A stretch of DNA of 64,000 nucleotides from JAOZHU01 sp964506435 (GCA_964506435.1 CAZDLK010000001.1:62001-126000), one strand, 5' to 3'; shown: positions 8,170 through 17,851, numbered from the stretch's first letter. Translations and numbers: made by a program. The notes: generated from the letters alone by a model not told the origin.

Positions 8170-9018
8170 TCACTGCCGTTTAAATGAGCGCACTACCGCT
8201 TCCAGTTTCTCGCCAACAACCCGCACATCATCAATGCTGCCTAAACCCTTCTCACACGCCTTGCGCACATGCGCTATCTCACGCGGATCTATGCCCATAA
8301 CTCGACAACCAGTAGCGTCCACAGCAACGACGTCTGTTCCCGCAATTATAAGATCCATTTTAACGGGCGTACCCCTTATTGGTCCTGCGCCTTCCATGCC
8401 TACGAAACCATCTATAACTGTTAACACGGGCTTAAGCACGGTGTTTATGTCCACTACGACTTTGCTCATGCCTTTCAAGTGGTATTTGCCCTTGAACTTT
8501 TCAGGCAGCAAGCCGAACATGTTCTTCATGCCTAAAGTCACGCCTGTGTCCTTGTGCGTTTTGAGTTTTGCAGCGCTAACAACTGCGGATTCGGTGACAA
8601 TTCGCGGGACAGTTATGCTTCCTAACGCTTCGCCATCCGGTATCGCCAGCGTAACCTTGTCTTCCACGTACCGCAGGTTCAGGCATTCAACGCCGTTGCG
8701 TTCACACATGGCTTTCATGCCTGTTTTCTCAAAGGCGCGGTCAGCGTCTGTCATTGTCGCATCTGACTCCACAACGTAAACCTTAACAGGCAACTCTCTG
8801 AGCTTATGAATTATTGCTTCAACAACTACTGGGTCTGTGGTTGCGCCTGTGTCCCATGTTTTGTCAGTGATAAAATTCACTTTTATGAGCACTTGCTTCC
8901 AGCCAGCTAGGGCTTTTTTGTAGTTTATCAGGTCAAGGGCTTTGAAAACGGGTTCATGACCGCGGTTGCCTTTGACAACAGCCACAACGGAAGACATAAC
9001 ACGCACAGGAAGTAACAA
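8170..9018 (-). CDS. DUF362 family protein, last gene of methanofuran operon
   Basis: A 282-residue DUF362 (COG2006-like) protein. Members often accompany iron-sulfur or cofactor pathways but have no general biochemical assignment. Typical pieces are IKVNFITDKTWDTGATTDP, VVSAAKLKTHKDTGVTLGMK, and VIDGFVGMEGAGPIRGTPV with VAVDATGCRVMGI. No 4Fe-4S cysteine cluster is visible. It follows mfnE by 35 bases on the same strand, so it is probably co-transcribed with the methanofuran genes. The TTG at 9018 has GAG four bases before it; an internal ATG at 8997 gives MSSVVAVVKG and is an alternative start. Confidence 0.85.
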   Translation of the reverse strand: MLLPVRVMSSVVAVVKGNRGHEPVFKALDLINYKKALAGWKQVLIKVNFITDKTWDTGATTDPVVVEAIIHKLRELPVKVYVVESDATMTDADRAFEKTGMKAMCERNGVECLNLRYVEDKVTLAIPDGEALGSITVPRIVTESAVVSAAKLKTHKDTGVTLGMKNMFGLLPEKFKGKYHLKGMSKVVVDINTVLKPVLTVIDGFVGMEGAGPIRGTPVKMDLIIAGTDVVAVDATGCRVMGIDPREIAHVRKACEKGLGSIDDVRVVGEKLEAVVRSFKRQ

Positions 9019-9053
9019 CCTACTCTAACAAATAAAGACGTTGTCCGCTTGTT

Positions 9054-9722
9054 TCATGTTTTGATATGTGTGCAAGTAGTGTTTTGTCCCGCTATGATGG
9101 CGTCAACTCGTTCAGGGTAAGCGCCGTTAACCATATAGCAGTCTAAATGCGTTTTCAGGAGCAGCTTTGGCAAGAACTTGTCCACGCTGGTTCTTTCAGC
9201 AAACGCCAGCAGTTCATTGGCTGAGAGGCGGGGAATTAATTTGGCAGCGGAGTGTTTCTTAGGGTCGCTTGTGAAAACGCCATCCACATCCGTAACCAAA
9301 ATCAGTTTATCCGCCTTCAAGCAACTGGCAACATAAGCCGCTATAGAATCAGATGTGACGTCCCACGAAGCCTCCAGCGGATTTTTCGTAAACATGAGCC
9401 GTGAAGGCAAGAAAACAGGCACTGCCTTGCGCTTAGAAAACTGCTTTGCAGCGACAAGCGAATAAGTTGCGCATGAGTTGGGAATTATTTGCGCCAGCAG
9501 CAGTCCATACTGGTCCATGCCTGAAATAGCCATTTTATGCGCCGCCTCAGCAGGCAATGCGTAGCGTTGATCGGCTTCTCTTACTGCGTCAGCGAATTTG
9601 CCGCCGCCGGGAACAACAGTTACGCTGTGTTTTTGTGCGATTTCTGTTAGTTTTTTGCATAACTTTTTCAGCATAGAGGGGTTTTCAGATAGGCTTCCGC
9701 CAATTTTTATAACTGCGTCCAT
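9054..9722 (-). CDS. mfnE: [5-(aminomethyl)furan-3-yl]methyl phosphate kinase
   Basis: Amino-acid-kinase-fold enzyme that phosphorylates the furan phosphate precursor of methanofuran to the diphosphate. Visible motifs are the N-terminal VIKIGGSLSENP, the VVPGGGKFADAVR loop, and VTDVDGVFTSDPKKH near the substrate and metal site. Length (222 residues) and operon position fit MfnE rather than UMP or glutamate kinases. It overlaps the end of mfnF by 16 bases. Confidence 0.93.
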   Translation of the reverse strand: MDAVIKIGGSLSENPSMLKKLCKKLTEIAQKHSVTVVPGGGKFADAVREADQRYALPAEAAHKMAISGMDQYGLLLAQIIPNSCATYSLVAAKQFSKRKAVPVFLPSRLMFTKNPLEASWDVTSDSIAAYVASCLKADKLILVTDVDGVFTSDPKKHSAAKLIPRLSANELLAFAERTSVDKFLPKLLLKTHLDCYMVNGAYPERVDAIIAGQNTTCTHIKT

Positions 9723-10783
9723 TGCACTGTCCTGCCTTCCAGTTCACTTGCTGCCATTAAAGCGACACCGACTGCTGGAGAAACTATTGTCACGTCGCTT
9801 TTCAGCAACTCGTTAAGGTCAATAATCTCCTTGATGCCCGCTAACTGAGCGGCTTTTGCTGCGAGGAAATTTTTTCCAAGTCCTGTGACCACGGCTTTAA
9901 CCTCTGTTTTTGCGCGTGGTTTGATGCGAGTGTACACTTGTTTTAGCCCTTCAGTAATTTGCTCAATCTGCTTGCCATAGATGTACGTGGTAAACTGCAC
10001 TATTTCCTGTTCAGTCAGCATTTCAGTGTCGGCGCAAATAACACGTGCAAGCCTTGCTAACGCTTCAGCCCGTGTTTTGCCGCGTCCATCCGCCGTTTCA
10101 ACCGTGTATGCGCCTTCGGTGATGTTGCCTAAAACCAAGTGGACGTCAGCTGACTGGGCGAACAGTTCCGAAGAAACCCACGCTGTGCCGCCCCTGAGCG
10201 GAATGGAGTTCACTATGGCAACGATGTTTGTTCGCAGGCTTCCCGTGTAGACGAGTTCGCCGTTCATGATTTTCTCTAAATCAGTTTTGCCAGCTGCTGA
10301 AACGTGCCCGTCTATTATGGGGATTATGCTGGTGCTTGTGCTGCCAACATCAATTACTATGCAGTCTTTAACCAATTGCGCGACCATCCAGCCTGTGGCT
10401 GCCCAATTTGCCGCAGCAATCCTAAGCGGCTCCGCTTGCGCGTCAGCAACTGACCGCAGTTTTGCATCAACATCTAAAACAAGAATCTGTGCGGTTGGAA
10501 AGGCTTGGATAACGTGCGTTAGGATGTGGGTTACGCCTTCCCGTTTAGTGCTGTATGCATCTGATAATTCCGCAGTCATAGTTACGCCCACGCAGTCAAG
10601 CTTCGCTGAACCGCTTACCGCCTTGCTGAGCGTGGAGAGTACTGCGCCGAGTTTTTCAGGGTTTTTCCAAACTGGAAAATACTCCATCGCCGTCTTAGAT
10701 TGCTTAACAATGCCATTATCGGTGCTTATGTATGCGGCTTTGGTGTTTGCGCCTCCGATGTCCAACCCAAGCACGCTTGTCAC
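9707..10783 (-). CDS. mfnF: Methanofuran precursor synthase MfnF (hydantoinase/oxoprolinase-like ATPase fold)
   Basis: Couples gamma-glutamyltyramine to the aminomethylfuran diphosphate to form the aryl ether bond of the methanofuran core. It has an ASKHA-type N-terminus (SVLGLDIGGANTKAA), a phosphate-binding CIVIDVGSTSTSIIPI segment near residue 140, and the C-terminal VVTGLGKNFLAAKAAQ. At 358 residues it matches the family. It is read six bases after mfnD and overlaps mfnE, consistent with translational coupling. Confidence 0.93.
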   Translation of the reverse strand: MTSVLGLDIGGANTKAAYISTDNGIVKQSKTAMEYFPVWKNPEKLGAVLSTLSKAVSGSAKLDCVGVTMTAELSDAYSTKREGVTHILTHVIQAFPTAQILVLDVDAKLRSVADAQAEPLRIAAANWAATGWMVAQLVKDCIVIDVGSTSTSIIPIIDGHVSAAGKTDLEKIMNGELVYTGSLRTNIVAIVNSIPLRGGTAWVSSELFAQSADVHLVLGNITEGAYTVETADGRGKTRAEALARLARVICADTEMLTEQEIVQFTTYIYGKQIEQITEGLKQVYTRIKPRAKTEVKAVVTGLGKNFLAAKAAQLAGIKEIIDLNELLKSDVTIVSPAVGVALMAASELEGRTVQWTQL

Positions 10784-10788
10784 GCTAT

Positions 10789-12021
10789 TTACCTCTGCGG
10801 GTTTATTATGGTGTGAAGACGCTTTTTAGCTTCATGCAGTTCAACCTTTGCTTTTGTCAACGTGCCACCATGCGCTAAAAGGAACGCGCACGCCATGGCA
10901 TCTTCTGCTGCAGGGAAAGGTGGAGAGACAACGCTGCTTAGACGGTAGGTTTCCTGCAGGGCTATGGCTGTTGGTTTAGGAACGTTTAGTTTTGAGAAAA
11001 CAGCGAAACCTCTGCTTGGAGTGCCTGCGGGAAGTTCATTGCCAAAAACAGCGTTGATTATGGCTTGAGCAGGATTAAAACCGAGAATTTTCCCTAATCC
11101 AACATAGGACATGGTTAATCTCGGATTCACCTCTATCACCACAGGCTGCTTTTCTGTTAAAACTAGGTCAACGCCAACATAGCCTCTGAGACCAGTAAAC
11201 GCTTTCACGAGCGTTTCTGCTACGGCAAACGCTTCACTCCTGAGCGCACTGTCAAAGGGAACTTGCCCACCAGTATATGCTGAAGTCGCCTCAGGCGGCA
11301 TCAAAGAAACATCCTGCAGGTTCAAGCTAGCTGAGAACACATCACCGCCTGTGCAAAATAAGCTGACGCTGACGGCAACACCGTCAACCAACTCTTGAGC
11401 CACAAAATGGCTGCCTGATGATTCGCTAGCGGCTTTGGCAACTGCCCCTGCCAATTGCTGCTCATTGTGAACGACACTTAATCCTACACAGCCGACACCG
11501 TCCACAGGCTTAACTATCAACGGAAAACCTAAACTGCCGCAGATCGTCTGCTTGATTCTCGCTGCGTCGTCGAAGGCGTTAACAATCACCGTTGCGGGCG
11601 TCTGTAATCCCTTCGCCTTTGCACGCTGAAGCAGAGCTGCTTTATCTGAGACACCTGCAATGGCGTTGGCACGGCAATTCAACGACGGCACATCTGCCTG
11701 TTCAATATCGGTTACAAGCGACTGCAGCACTTGGTTGGATTCGGGCGCAACTATGTAAACTGCATCAACTGATTTGGAAGCTTTTTGGATAGCTGCGTTA
11801 ACCTCTTGGAAAGAAGAAACAGGAATTATGCAGTCTGCTTCTAAGGGCGGATTCAGTGCCGCAATTCGCGCGTCAAGCACCGTGCACACGGAGTGCCCTG
11901 CCGCTTTGAAATCCGCGGTTAGCGTTCTCAGCATGCTGAAGCCTTCGCTTAAAATGCTGACTGGCAGCGGCTTGTCGGCGAAGCCTCCTCCAGAAACATG
12001 CTCATACACTAGAAGCCTCAA
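10789..12021 (-). CDS. mfnD: Tyramine-L-glutamate ligase
   Basis: ATP-grasp enzyme that joins L-glutamate to tyramine through the gamma-carboxyl group. The N-terminus LLVYEHVSGGGFAD is characteristic of MfnD. The ATP-grasp domain shows FPLIVKPVDGVGCVGLSVV (about 170-188), a middle lid segment, and the metal site VVIEVNPRLTMSYVGL (about 290-305). About 60 residues after the ATP-grasp fold are a divergent C-terminal tail. Its start overlaps the mfnA stop in an ATGA arrangement. Confidence 0.93.
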   Translation of the reverse strand: MRLLVYEHVSGGGFADKPLPVSILSEGFSMLRTLTADFKAAGHSVCTVLDARIAALNPPLEADCIIPVSSFQEVNAAIQKASKSVDAVYIVAPESNQVLQSLVTDIEQADVPSLNCRANAIAGVSDKAALLQRAKAKGLQTPATVIVNAFDDAARIKQTICGSLGFPLIVKPVDGVGCVGLSVVHNEQQLAGAVAKAASESSGSHFVAQELVDGVAVSVSLFCTGGDVFSASLNLQDVSLMPPEATSAYTGGQVPFDSALRSEAFAVAETLVKAFTGLRGYVGVDLVLTEKQPVVIEVNPRLTMSYVGLGKILGFNPAQAIINAVFGNELPAGTPSRGFAVFSKLNVPKPTAIALQETYRLSSVVSPPFPAAEDAMACAFLLAHGGTLTKAKVELHEAKKRLHTIINPQR

Positions 12022-13160
12022 AGTGTTCCACCCGTTTCGCTTAGTTCTTTCAGGAACGCTGTTATGTGCCGTTTCTTCAAGTGCGGCATCACCACTATTC
12101 GGATGCAGTCAAGGCGTGGCACGTAAGAGACAAACCAGCCGCGCTGCCGCAATGCCTTTACCAACCGCTTCGAGTCTGAACTGCGGAACGCAACAATATT
12201 CAATGCTGGTTCAGTTACAAGTTCAAAACCTTGCGATTTAAGTCCAGCAGACAGAAACTGTGTTAACTTGAGGCAGTGGTTAACCGTTTTCGTGAAGCCT
12301 TCGCGGCCTAAAGATTCGAACACTGCCCACGTTGCCGCAACTGAAGCGCCGCTTCTTGTACCCACAAACGTGTACTGTGAGTCTTCAGTTAAGTAAGGCG
12401 TTTCCGTCTTAATATGATCAAGGCATGTGCTGTCTCGGAATAGGATTCCGCCTGCGGGAACCGTTGCTAACCCCATCTTGTGCGGGTCAACCGTTATGGA
12501 CTTCACGCCTTCCAAGCGAAAATCAAACGCAGGCGCATTTTCTAAGAAGGGCACCATAAGCCCACCTAACGCTGCATCAACATGCAAACAAACACCATGC
12601 GCCAAGGCAATTTCAGAAAGCTTTCCAATCGGGTCTACTGCGCCTAATTCAGCGGTACCCACAGTGCCCACCAGCGCAATTGTATTTTTGTTTATATGCT
12701 GCTTGACTGAGGCAGGGTCAACCGCAAAGGAACTATCTAAGCTTGCTTGAATTGGCTTTATTCGCAGCAAACTGCATATCTTGTTGAAGGAGAAGTGCGC
12801 TGATTGCGGCAGCACAACTTCAGGGTTACTGACACTTGCCATGTTCCGCGCAGCTAGAAGCGCCAGCAAATTAGCTTCTGTTCCGCCTGAAACAACAAAT
12901 CCCGCCGCGTTTTCGCCGTGCAGAAGCGCTGCCAGTTTGCCGATGACTTCTTTTTCCAGCCGCAGAGTGCCCGGAAATAAGCCTGCGTCGCCCAGATTTG
13001 AGTTTAAAAACAGCCTATGCGCGATTTTAGCTGCTGGATGCGGTTCTGTGCACATTGAGCAGAAGATGCGCCCGTCTTGGTACTTACGGTCTTGTTCGCG
13101 AATTTTCCTCAATTCAGCTAACACTGCTTTGCGGTTTCGCCCTTTAGTTTGCACTGTCAA
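12018..13160 (-). CDS. mfnA: L-tyrosine decarboxylase (methanofuran pathway)
   Basis: PLP enzyme of the group II decarboxylase family that makes tyramine, the first aromatic building block of methanofuran; some relatives also decarboxylate aspartate for coenzyme A. His122 (SAHFSFNK), Asp195 (CLHVDAALGG) and the PLP lysine Lys228 (ITVDPHKMG) are all present. At 380 residues it has the archaeal MfnA length. It lies 12 bases after mfnB and overlaps mfnD by four bases. Confidence 0.95.
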   Translation of the reverse strand: MTVQTKGRNRKAVLAELRKIREQDRKYQDGRIFCSMCTEPHPAAKIAHRLFLNSNLGDAGLFPGTLRLEKEVIGKLAALLHGENAAGFVVSGGTEANLLALLAARNMASVSNPEVVLPQSAHFSFNKICSLLRIKPIQASLDSSFAVDPASVKQHINKNTIALVGTVGTAELGAVDPIGKLSEIALAHGVCLHVDAALGGLMVPFLENAPAFDFRLEGVKSITVDPHKMGLATVPAGGILFRDSTCLDHIKTETPYLTEDSQYTFVGTRSGASVAATWAVFESLGREGFTKTVNHCLKLTQFLSAGLKSQGFELVTEPALNIVAFRSSDSKRLVKALRQRGWFVSYVPRLDCIRIVVMPHLKKRHITAFLKELSETGGTL

Positions 13161-13172
13161 AACTCCTTCTTC

Positions 13173-13910
13173 TCACTGTTCTAAGCCAGCGTGTTTCTCT
13201 ATGTGCCGTTTAGCCTCAACAAGTGCGCGCACGTTTTCTCTGGTGATTCGACCGCTCAATCGGTCGCTGTTAGTGCACGCTGCACCTCTTAAGCCCACGA
13301 TGTCAGCGTTTAAAGCGTAAACTGCAGGCAAATCTTCTTTCTGCAAGGAACCTGCTAACGCCGCTTTTAAGCCATACGCGTGTGCAGCGTTAACGAATGT
13401 TCTAAGTTGCTCTGTTGTGAGGAAAGTGAAGAGGTTTTTGCCGTCTTTAACTGCCGTGTCAATCATTGCCACGTCAGCTTCAGCCTCGCGGGCGATGTCA
13501 GGCACAAGCAAAGGGTCAACTGAGCCTATTCGCTTGGCGTCAGCATATCCCGTGGCAACCACCTTGATGGAAGAGTTGCAGTTTTTTACTGCTTTGGTGA
13601 CGCTTCGCATGAGGTAAACGGCTTCTTCCTTGGTTTTTACGCCGTAAAGCCCAACTTTAACGTAGTCGACACCTGTTGTTGCCGCGCCTAAGGCAGCTAA
13701 TGATACTGCACATGGCAAGTTTGGCGCATCACCTATTGCGCAGCTAACCTCAATGTTTGCTGGTGTGATTTCTCGGATCCGCTTTATTATCCATGGGAAA
13801 CTGGCGCCTAACGCGCCTTCATTCGGGTTTTTAACGTCTATTATGTCCGCGCCACCTGCGATGGCTTCTAAGGCTTCTTTTTCGTCTGTTGGGCTTATGA
13901 GTAACTTCAA
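13173..13910 (-). CDS. mfnB: (5-formylfuran-3-yl)methyl phosphate synthase
   Basis: TIM-barrel enzyme that condenses two glyceraldehyde 3-phosphate molecules to the furan ring precursor of methanofuran. The two active-site lysines known from the methanogen enzyme are at the same positions: Lys27 (DIIDVKNPNEG) and Lys155 (IDTAVKDGK). Length 245 residues, normal. TTG start. It is the first gene of the operon, with a TATA box about 33 bases upstream. The aminotransferase MfnC that acts next is not in this window. Confidence 0.96.
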   Translation of the reverse strand: MKLLISPTDEKEALEAIAGGADIIDVKNPNEGALGASFPWIIKRIREITPANIEVSCAIGDAPNLPCAVSLAALGAATTGVDYVKVGLYGVKTKEEAVYLMRSVTKAVKNCNSSIKVVATGYADAKRIGSVDPLLVPDIAREAEADVAMIDTAVKDGKNLFTFLTTEQLRTFVNAAHAYGLKAALAGSLQKEDLPAVYALNADIVGLRGAACTNSDRLSGRITRENVRALVEAKRHIEKHAGLEQ

Positions 13911-13940
13911 TGTAGGTCATATTGATGCGGAATAACATTG

Positions 13941-13949
13941 CCTTTAAAG
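13941..13949 (-). promoter_or_regulatory. TATA box of the methanofuran operon
   Basis: On the minus strand CTTTAAAGG lies about 33 bases before the mfnB TTG, predicting a leader of only a few bases. It sits in the 45-base gap between the convergently placed end of the subtilase gene and mfnB. Confidence 0.55.
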
Positions 13950-13955
13950 TTTTTG

Positions 13956-16900
13956 CTACCCAACAGCTAAACCGCGCCGCTTATGCCTTCTGCGCAACAG
14001 TAAACCAGCCGCTACACCCGCGCAGACAGCTACAGAAACGATTGTTATCACTACTAGAGGTATGGGCAAATATTGTGTTTCCCAATTCCACGTGACGCTT
14101 GAAGGCTGAGTTATTGTAAATTGGGTATTTAGTGCTACTCCTGATACTGGGGCGCTACCTGTTCCTGTCCAGCCAGTGCAGCTATATTGGAATATGATTG
14201 TTCCTGTTACAGGCGAGTCCACTGAAGCTGTCACGGTTGTGCCATCATCAAACCAGCCGCTCATCGGCGTAGGCGCGCCATAAGGCGAATTCACCGTCAG
14301 CAGGTACTGCCGCGTCCAAGAAGCTACTTCAGAAACGGCACTATTCATTATTAATTGAACTGAATTAGTTGCGCCTGTATAGTTGCAAATGCCTGTGCCA
14401 GTCCAACCGTTCCAAACGTAGCGTTCACCTTCATCAGTTGAAGGCTCCGTAGCGGAAATATCTACTTCAGCGCCGGCGTCATACCAGCCGTTGCTGGGGC
14501 TGACTGAACCAAAATTCGTAGACATTTCTAAATAGTATTGGGTTTTCCAGTTGGCAGTCGCCGACTTGGCGGCGTTCATAGTAATGCTATTGCTGGTTAA
14601 TCCCGTCCCAGATGCGTCGCTGCTCCATCCAGTGAAGACATACTGGACGCCAGTTCCGCCTGAAACAGTTCCAGCCGATAACGCCGCGGTAGCTGTTGCA
14701 CCCGTATCGTACCATCCGCTGCCACTAGACGAACCATGCGCAGAATCAACAGTTAAGTAGAACTGTTGTTTCCAACTGAAATCTATGGCGTGCACAGCCG
14801 CTACATCAGTGAAAGTGTAGGCTGTTCCAGATGTGAGACTGCCGCCGTCAACGCGGTAGCCTGTGCAAACCCATTGGTTATTGTTTGATGTGACGTCGGC
14901 GGGGCTGGCGACTGCAATTGTGAAGTCTTCGCCTTCATTGACCCATGCTGAAGCAGCAGGTGCGCCATGTGCGCTGTTTACTTGAATCCAGAATTGCTTT
15001 CTCCAGTTGAACACTATTGTGTGTGCTGCCTGCACGTTGGTGAAAGTGTAGCTTGTGCCCGAAATGGCTGTGTCTCCGTCTATACTGTAGCCTGTGCATG
15101 CCCATTGCTGCTCGTTCGGCACAGTGTCAATTGGGCTGGTCACTGAAACCGTGAAGCTGCTGCCTTGGTCTACCCACTGTGAAGCTGTTGGAGCGTCAAG
15201 GCTGCTGTCAACCGTTATGTAGTATTGGGTTTCGTATGTGACTGTGAAGGTGGCGCTTGACTGTATTGTGAAGGATGTTTGATCTGCGGTCGTGTAGCGT
15301 TGAGTGGCAGAAGCGTAGATAGGATTGTCAATTGTCAGCGTCGTTCCTGTATCAACGTAATCTGAAAAAGTGCTTGCCACGATGTTTCCTGTTTTGGAGA
15401 CGCCGCCCTGCAAATAGTGCACTACGTTAGCTGCGTCGGTAAACCCAAGCGTGTTTAATGTCACGTTAACCGCGCCCAATACTTGACTTGACAGCGTGAA
15501 AGCGCCGCTTCCCGTGGTTTCTGTTGCCCTTTTCACGACCAAATAGTATGTTCCCGTGTAAGGCGCAGTTACCCAAAACTGTTCCATGCCGCCAGTAGTT
15601 GCGTTAATACTTCTCTTCACTATCACGGGTTCACCGTAATTAGTGCCCATTGAATTGTAAAGGTACAAATCATAATCCGCGCCAGTTGGCACGTTGAGGC
15701 TGAAGCCGTATTTGCCGCCTGCTGCGAGCTGAACGTTTCTCGCCCATGCTAATTTTTGTCCGAGAACCGAAATGTCCACAAGCGCCGGCGGCATGCCTAA
15801 AGTGCCCGTTTCAACTGTTCCGACCGCGTATGACTTCAAGACAGCGTCTACAGCGGCATCCAAGTTTACTCTGCCGTAGCCTTCATGGACGTCCTTACCG
15901 CCGCGGTTAAGCGTCGGCGACGCATACGAAGTACCTGTTTCTCGGATGTTAGGATACGTCTCGGTTGCCGTCATCAACAAAAGCATTTTAGGCTGTAAGG
16001 CTTGGCTTCGTGTCCAAGTCCATGTGGCGTATCCACCCATAGCTTGAATAACAATTTGAGCACAGCCTGAGATGACTGGTGCCGCCATTGAGGTTCCCTG
16101 CATTGGGGCAGCATCATTAGCTTGCGCATCTGTGAACTCACCTTCTCCATCGTTGTAATTGGAGTCTGCGCTAAACAAGGGCATTGCATAGTGACTGCCG
16201 CCTGGCGCAGTGATGTCAGGCTTGACGGTCGCGCCAGTGTATCTTGAGGTCCCGCCTTGACTGCTGTAGCTGGCTATGTTGTCGAATTGGTTCATGGCTG
16301 CTACAGTTATGACTTCGTCCACTGAAGCAGGAGAATATATATTGTTGTCTCCTGTTGCATCGTTTCCCGCTGAAACAACGACTGTGACGCCGCTGCTCAC
16401 CAGATTTGATATAGCTGTGTCCACTAGGGATTCTTCACCGTCAAATCCTATGCTCAGGCTGGCAACAGTTATGTGGTAGGTAATCCTGTTTGTGATTATC
16501 CAGTTTATGCCGGTAAGTAAATCTGTCGTTGTCCCTGAACCTGTAGAATCTAGAACTTTTACGCCTACCAGCTTTGACTGCGGCGCTACGCCTGTCCAAG
16601 CTGAAAAGCCATCTGACACGGGCGTGTAAGGCCATGACACGGTGTAGGTGACGTAGACGTCGCCTAATCCTGTTGTCGGCAACATTATGTGGTACATGTT
16701 GTAGCCGCCTGAGGGCGGTGAAGCGATGTTATATGTTAGTGTGTAAACGGTGTTTGCGCGTGATGTGATTACTGAGGCAACTTGGGTCCAAGAGGCATAG
16801 TTGAGGGTTTTGTCGCCATACTTGAGCACTAGTGAAGAAAGCTTGGCTGTACCAGTGCCTACCCATTTCACGCTAATGGCTATTGTGCCCGTCGTGTTAA

Positions 16901-17732
16901 CCATTACGCCGCCGCCGAACCATGTTCCGCTACCAGAAAGCACGTTTCCATAAGTGGCTGTGGCGCGTCCTGAGCCGTCTACACTGAAGAAGCCGTCGCC
17001 GGCAGCTATTCCAGCCACATGCGAGCCGTGTCCGTTATCATCAATAGGCGAAGTAACAGTGCTCACCGTATTTTTCCAGCCGACTATTTTTTTGGAAAAA
17101 TCTTGGTCACCGTAGCCAGACGAGAAATCGATGTGCGAAGCGTCTATGCCTGTGTCTATTATTGCAGTTGAGGAATCGGGGTCACCTTGAAGTCCCAGAG
17201 TGTTCCACACGTAGGTTCTGGCGCCTATTTGCTGCGTTGCGTACGCAATGCTTGCCGTACCAACGGCTTCTTTTTCGACCAGCAGCACGTTGGAGCATTG
17301 CTGAGTGAACAGGGCAATGGCGTTGTATGGTATTATGCCGCCGAACCCATATGTGGCTTCTGTCCAAGGAGATGTTGTTAAATATCCGCCTGATGAGATG
17401 AAATCGGCTGCATCTTCAGTTGTTGGCGCAGTTTTTAGCATGACGGTAACGTTCACGTAATCCTGTGCGGTGCCGTTTGCTGTTCTGTTGGTAATTTCTT
17501 GGTCGAGGCTGTCTGCTATTGCGTTGTTGTTTTGGTCAATCCATGTTGGCTTTGAAATCGTGGGCGTGAAAGAATCATCTTGTTCTGAAGCGAGTGCAAC
17601 GGGAGTTTCCGCTTGTGCGTGGGTTGGGCTGAGGATTAACGTAGAGAACGCTGCAAAAACTAAAATTATGACGAGGAATGCCCAAGATATTGCAGTTTTT
17701 TTGTTCGTTTCTCTCTGCATTTCGTTGTTCAC
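13956..17732 (-). CDS. Large cell-surface subtilisin-like protease (S8)
   Basis: Secreted, membrane-anchored serine protease of 1258 residues. A signal peptide covers residues 1-41 (basic start, hydrophobic 15-34, AQA site). The catalytic residues are Asp193 (DTGID), His235 (HGSHVAG), oxyanion Asn457 (SAGND) and Ser548 (GTSMAAP). About 130 extra residues (245-375), rich in Gly, Thr and Ser, are inserted between the His and Asn regions. After the catalytic domain comes a beta-rich segment, then five repeats of about 70 residues each beginning Q(Y/F)(Y/W/L)..V(D/N)S, ending in a W.D.G motif (InlB B-repeat-like). A C-terminal membrane helix and RRRHKRR tail anchor it. Probably digests external protein. 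Confidence 0.93.
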   Translation of the reverse strand: MNNEMQRETNKKTAISWAFLVIILVFAAFSTLILSPTHAQAETPVALASEQDDSFTPTISKPTWIDQNNNAIADSLDQEITNRTANGTAQDYVNVTVMLKTAPTTEDAADFISSGGYLTTSPWTEATYGFGGIIPYNAIALFTQQCSNVLLVEKEAVGTASIAYATQQIGARTYVWNTLGLQGDPDSSTAIIDTGIDASHIDFSSGYGDQDFSKKIVGWKNTVSTVTSPIDDNGHGSHVAGIAAGDGFFSVDGSGRATATYGNVLSGSGTWFGGGVMVNTTGTIAISVKWVGTGTAKLSSLVLKYGDKTLNYASWTQVASVITSRANTVYTLTYNIASPPSGGYNMYHIMLPTTGLGDVYVTYTVSWPYTPVSDGFSAWTGVAPQSKLVGVKVLDSTGSGTTTDLLTGINWIITNRITYHITVASLSIGFDGEESLVDTAISNLVSSGVTVVVSAGNDATGDNNIYSPASVDEVITVAAMNQFDNIASYSSQGGTSRYTGATVKPDITAPGGSHYAMPLFSADSNYNDGEGEFTDAQANDAAPMQGTSMAAPVISGCAQIVIQAMGGYATWTWTRSQALQPKMLLLMTATETYPNIRETGTSYASPTLNRGGKDVHEGYGRVNLDAAVDAVLKSYAVGTVETGTLGMPPALVDISVLGQKLAWARNVQLAAGGKYGFSLNVPTGADYDLYLYNSMGTNYGEPVIVKRSINATTGGMEQFWVTAPYTGTYYLVVKRATETTGSGAFTLSSQVLGAVNVTLNTLGFTDAANVVHYLQGGVSKTGNIVASTFSDYVDTGTTLTIDNPIYASATQRYTTADQTSFTIQSSATFTVTYETQYYITVDSSLDAPTASQWVDQGSSFTVSVTSPIDTVPNEQQWACTGYSIDGDTAISGTSYTFTNVQAAHTIVFNWRKQFWIQVNSAHGAPAASAWVNEGEDFTIAVASPADVTSNNNQWVCTGYRVDGGSLTSGTAYTFTDVAAVHAIDFSWKQQFYLTVDSAHGSSSGSGWYDTGATATAALSAGTVSGGTGVQYVFTGWSSDASGTGLTSNSITMNAAKSATANWKTQYYLEMSTNFGSVSPSNGWYDAGAEVDISATEPSTDEGERYVWNGWTGTGICNYTGATNSVQLIMNSAVSEVASWTRQYLLTVNSPYGAPTPMSGWFDDGTTVTASVDSPVTGTIIFQYSCTGWTGTGSAPVSGVALNTQFTITQPSSVTWNWETQYLPIPLVVITIVSVAVCAGVAAGLLLRRRHKRRGLAVG

Positions 17733-17771
17733 GTTTACTGCGAAGTCGTGTGTCTTAACATAGACAGAGAA

Positions 17772-17782
17772 CTTATTTAAAC
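17772..17782 (-). promoter_or_regulatory. TATA box of the subtilase gene
   Basis: TTTAAATAAGT on the minus strand, about 45 bases before the start codon at 17732. Confidence 0.45.
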
Positions 17783-17851
17783 TAAGTGAATTGGGAATAA
17801 CGGTAGACTTTTCTGCTGGTTGCCCATTAACAGAGCAGTGAGGCTAACGCG

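Noticed and set aside
8099..8779. 226-codon plus-strand frame
   Set aside because: Antisense to the DUF362 gene; composition is that of a shadow frame.
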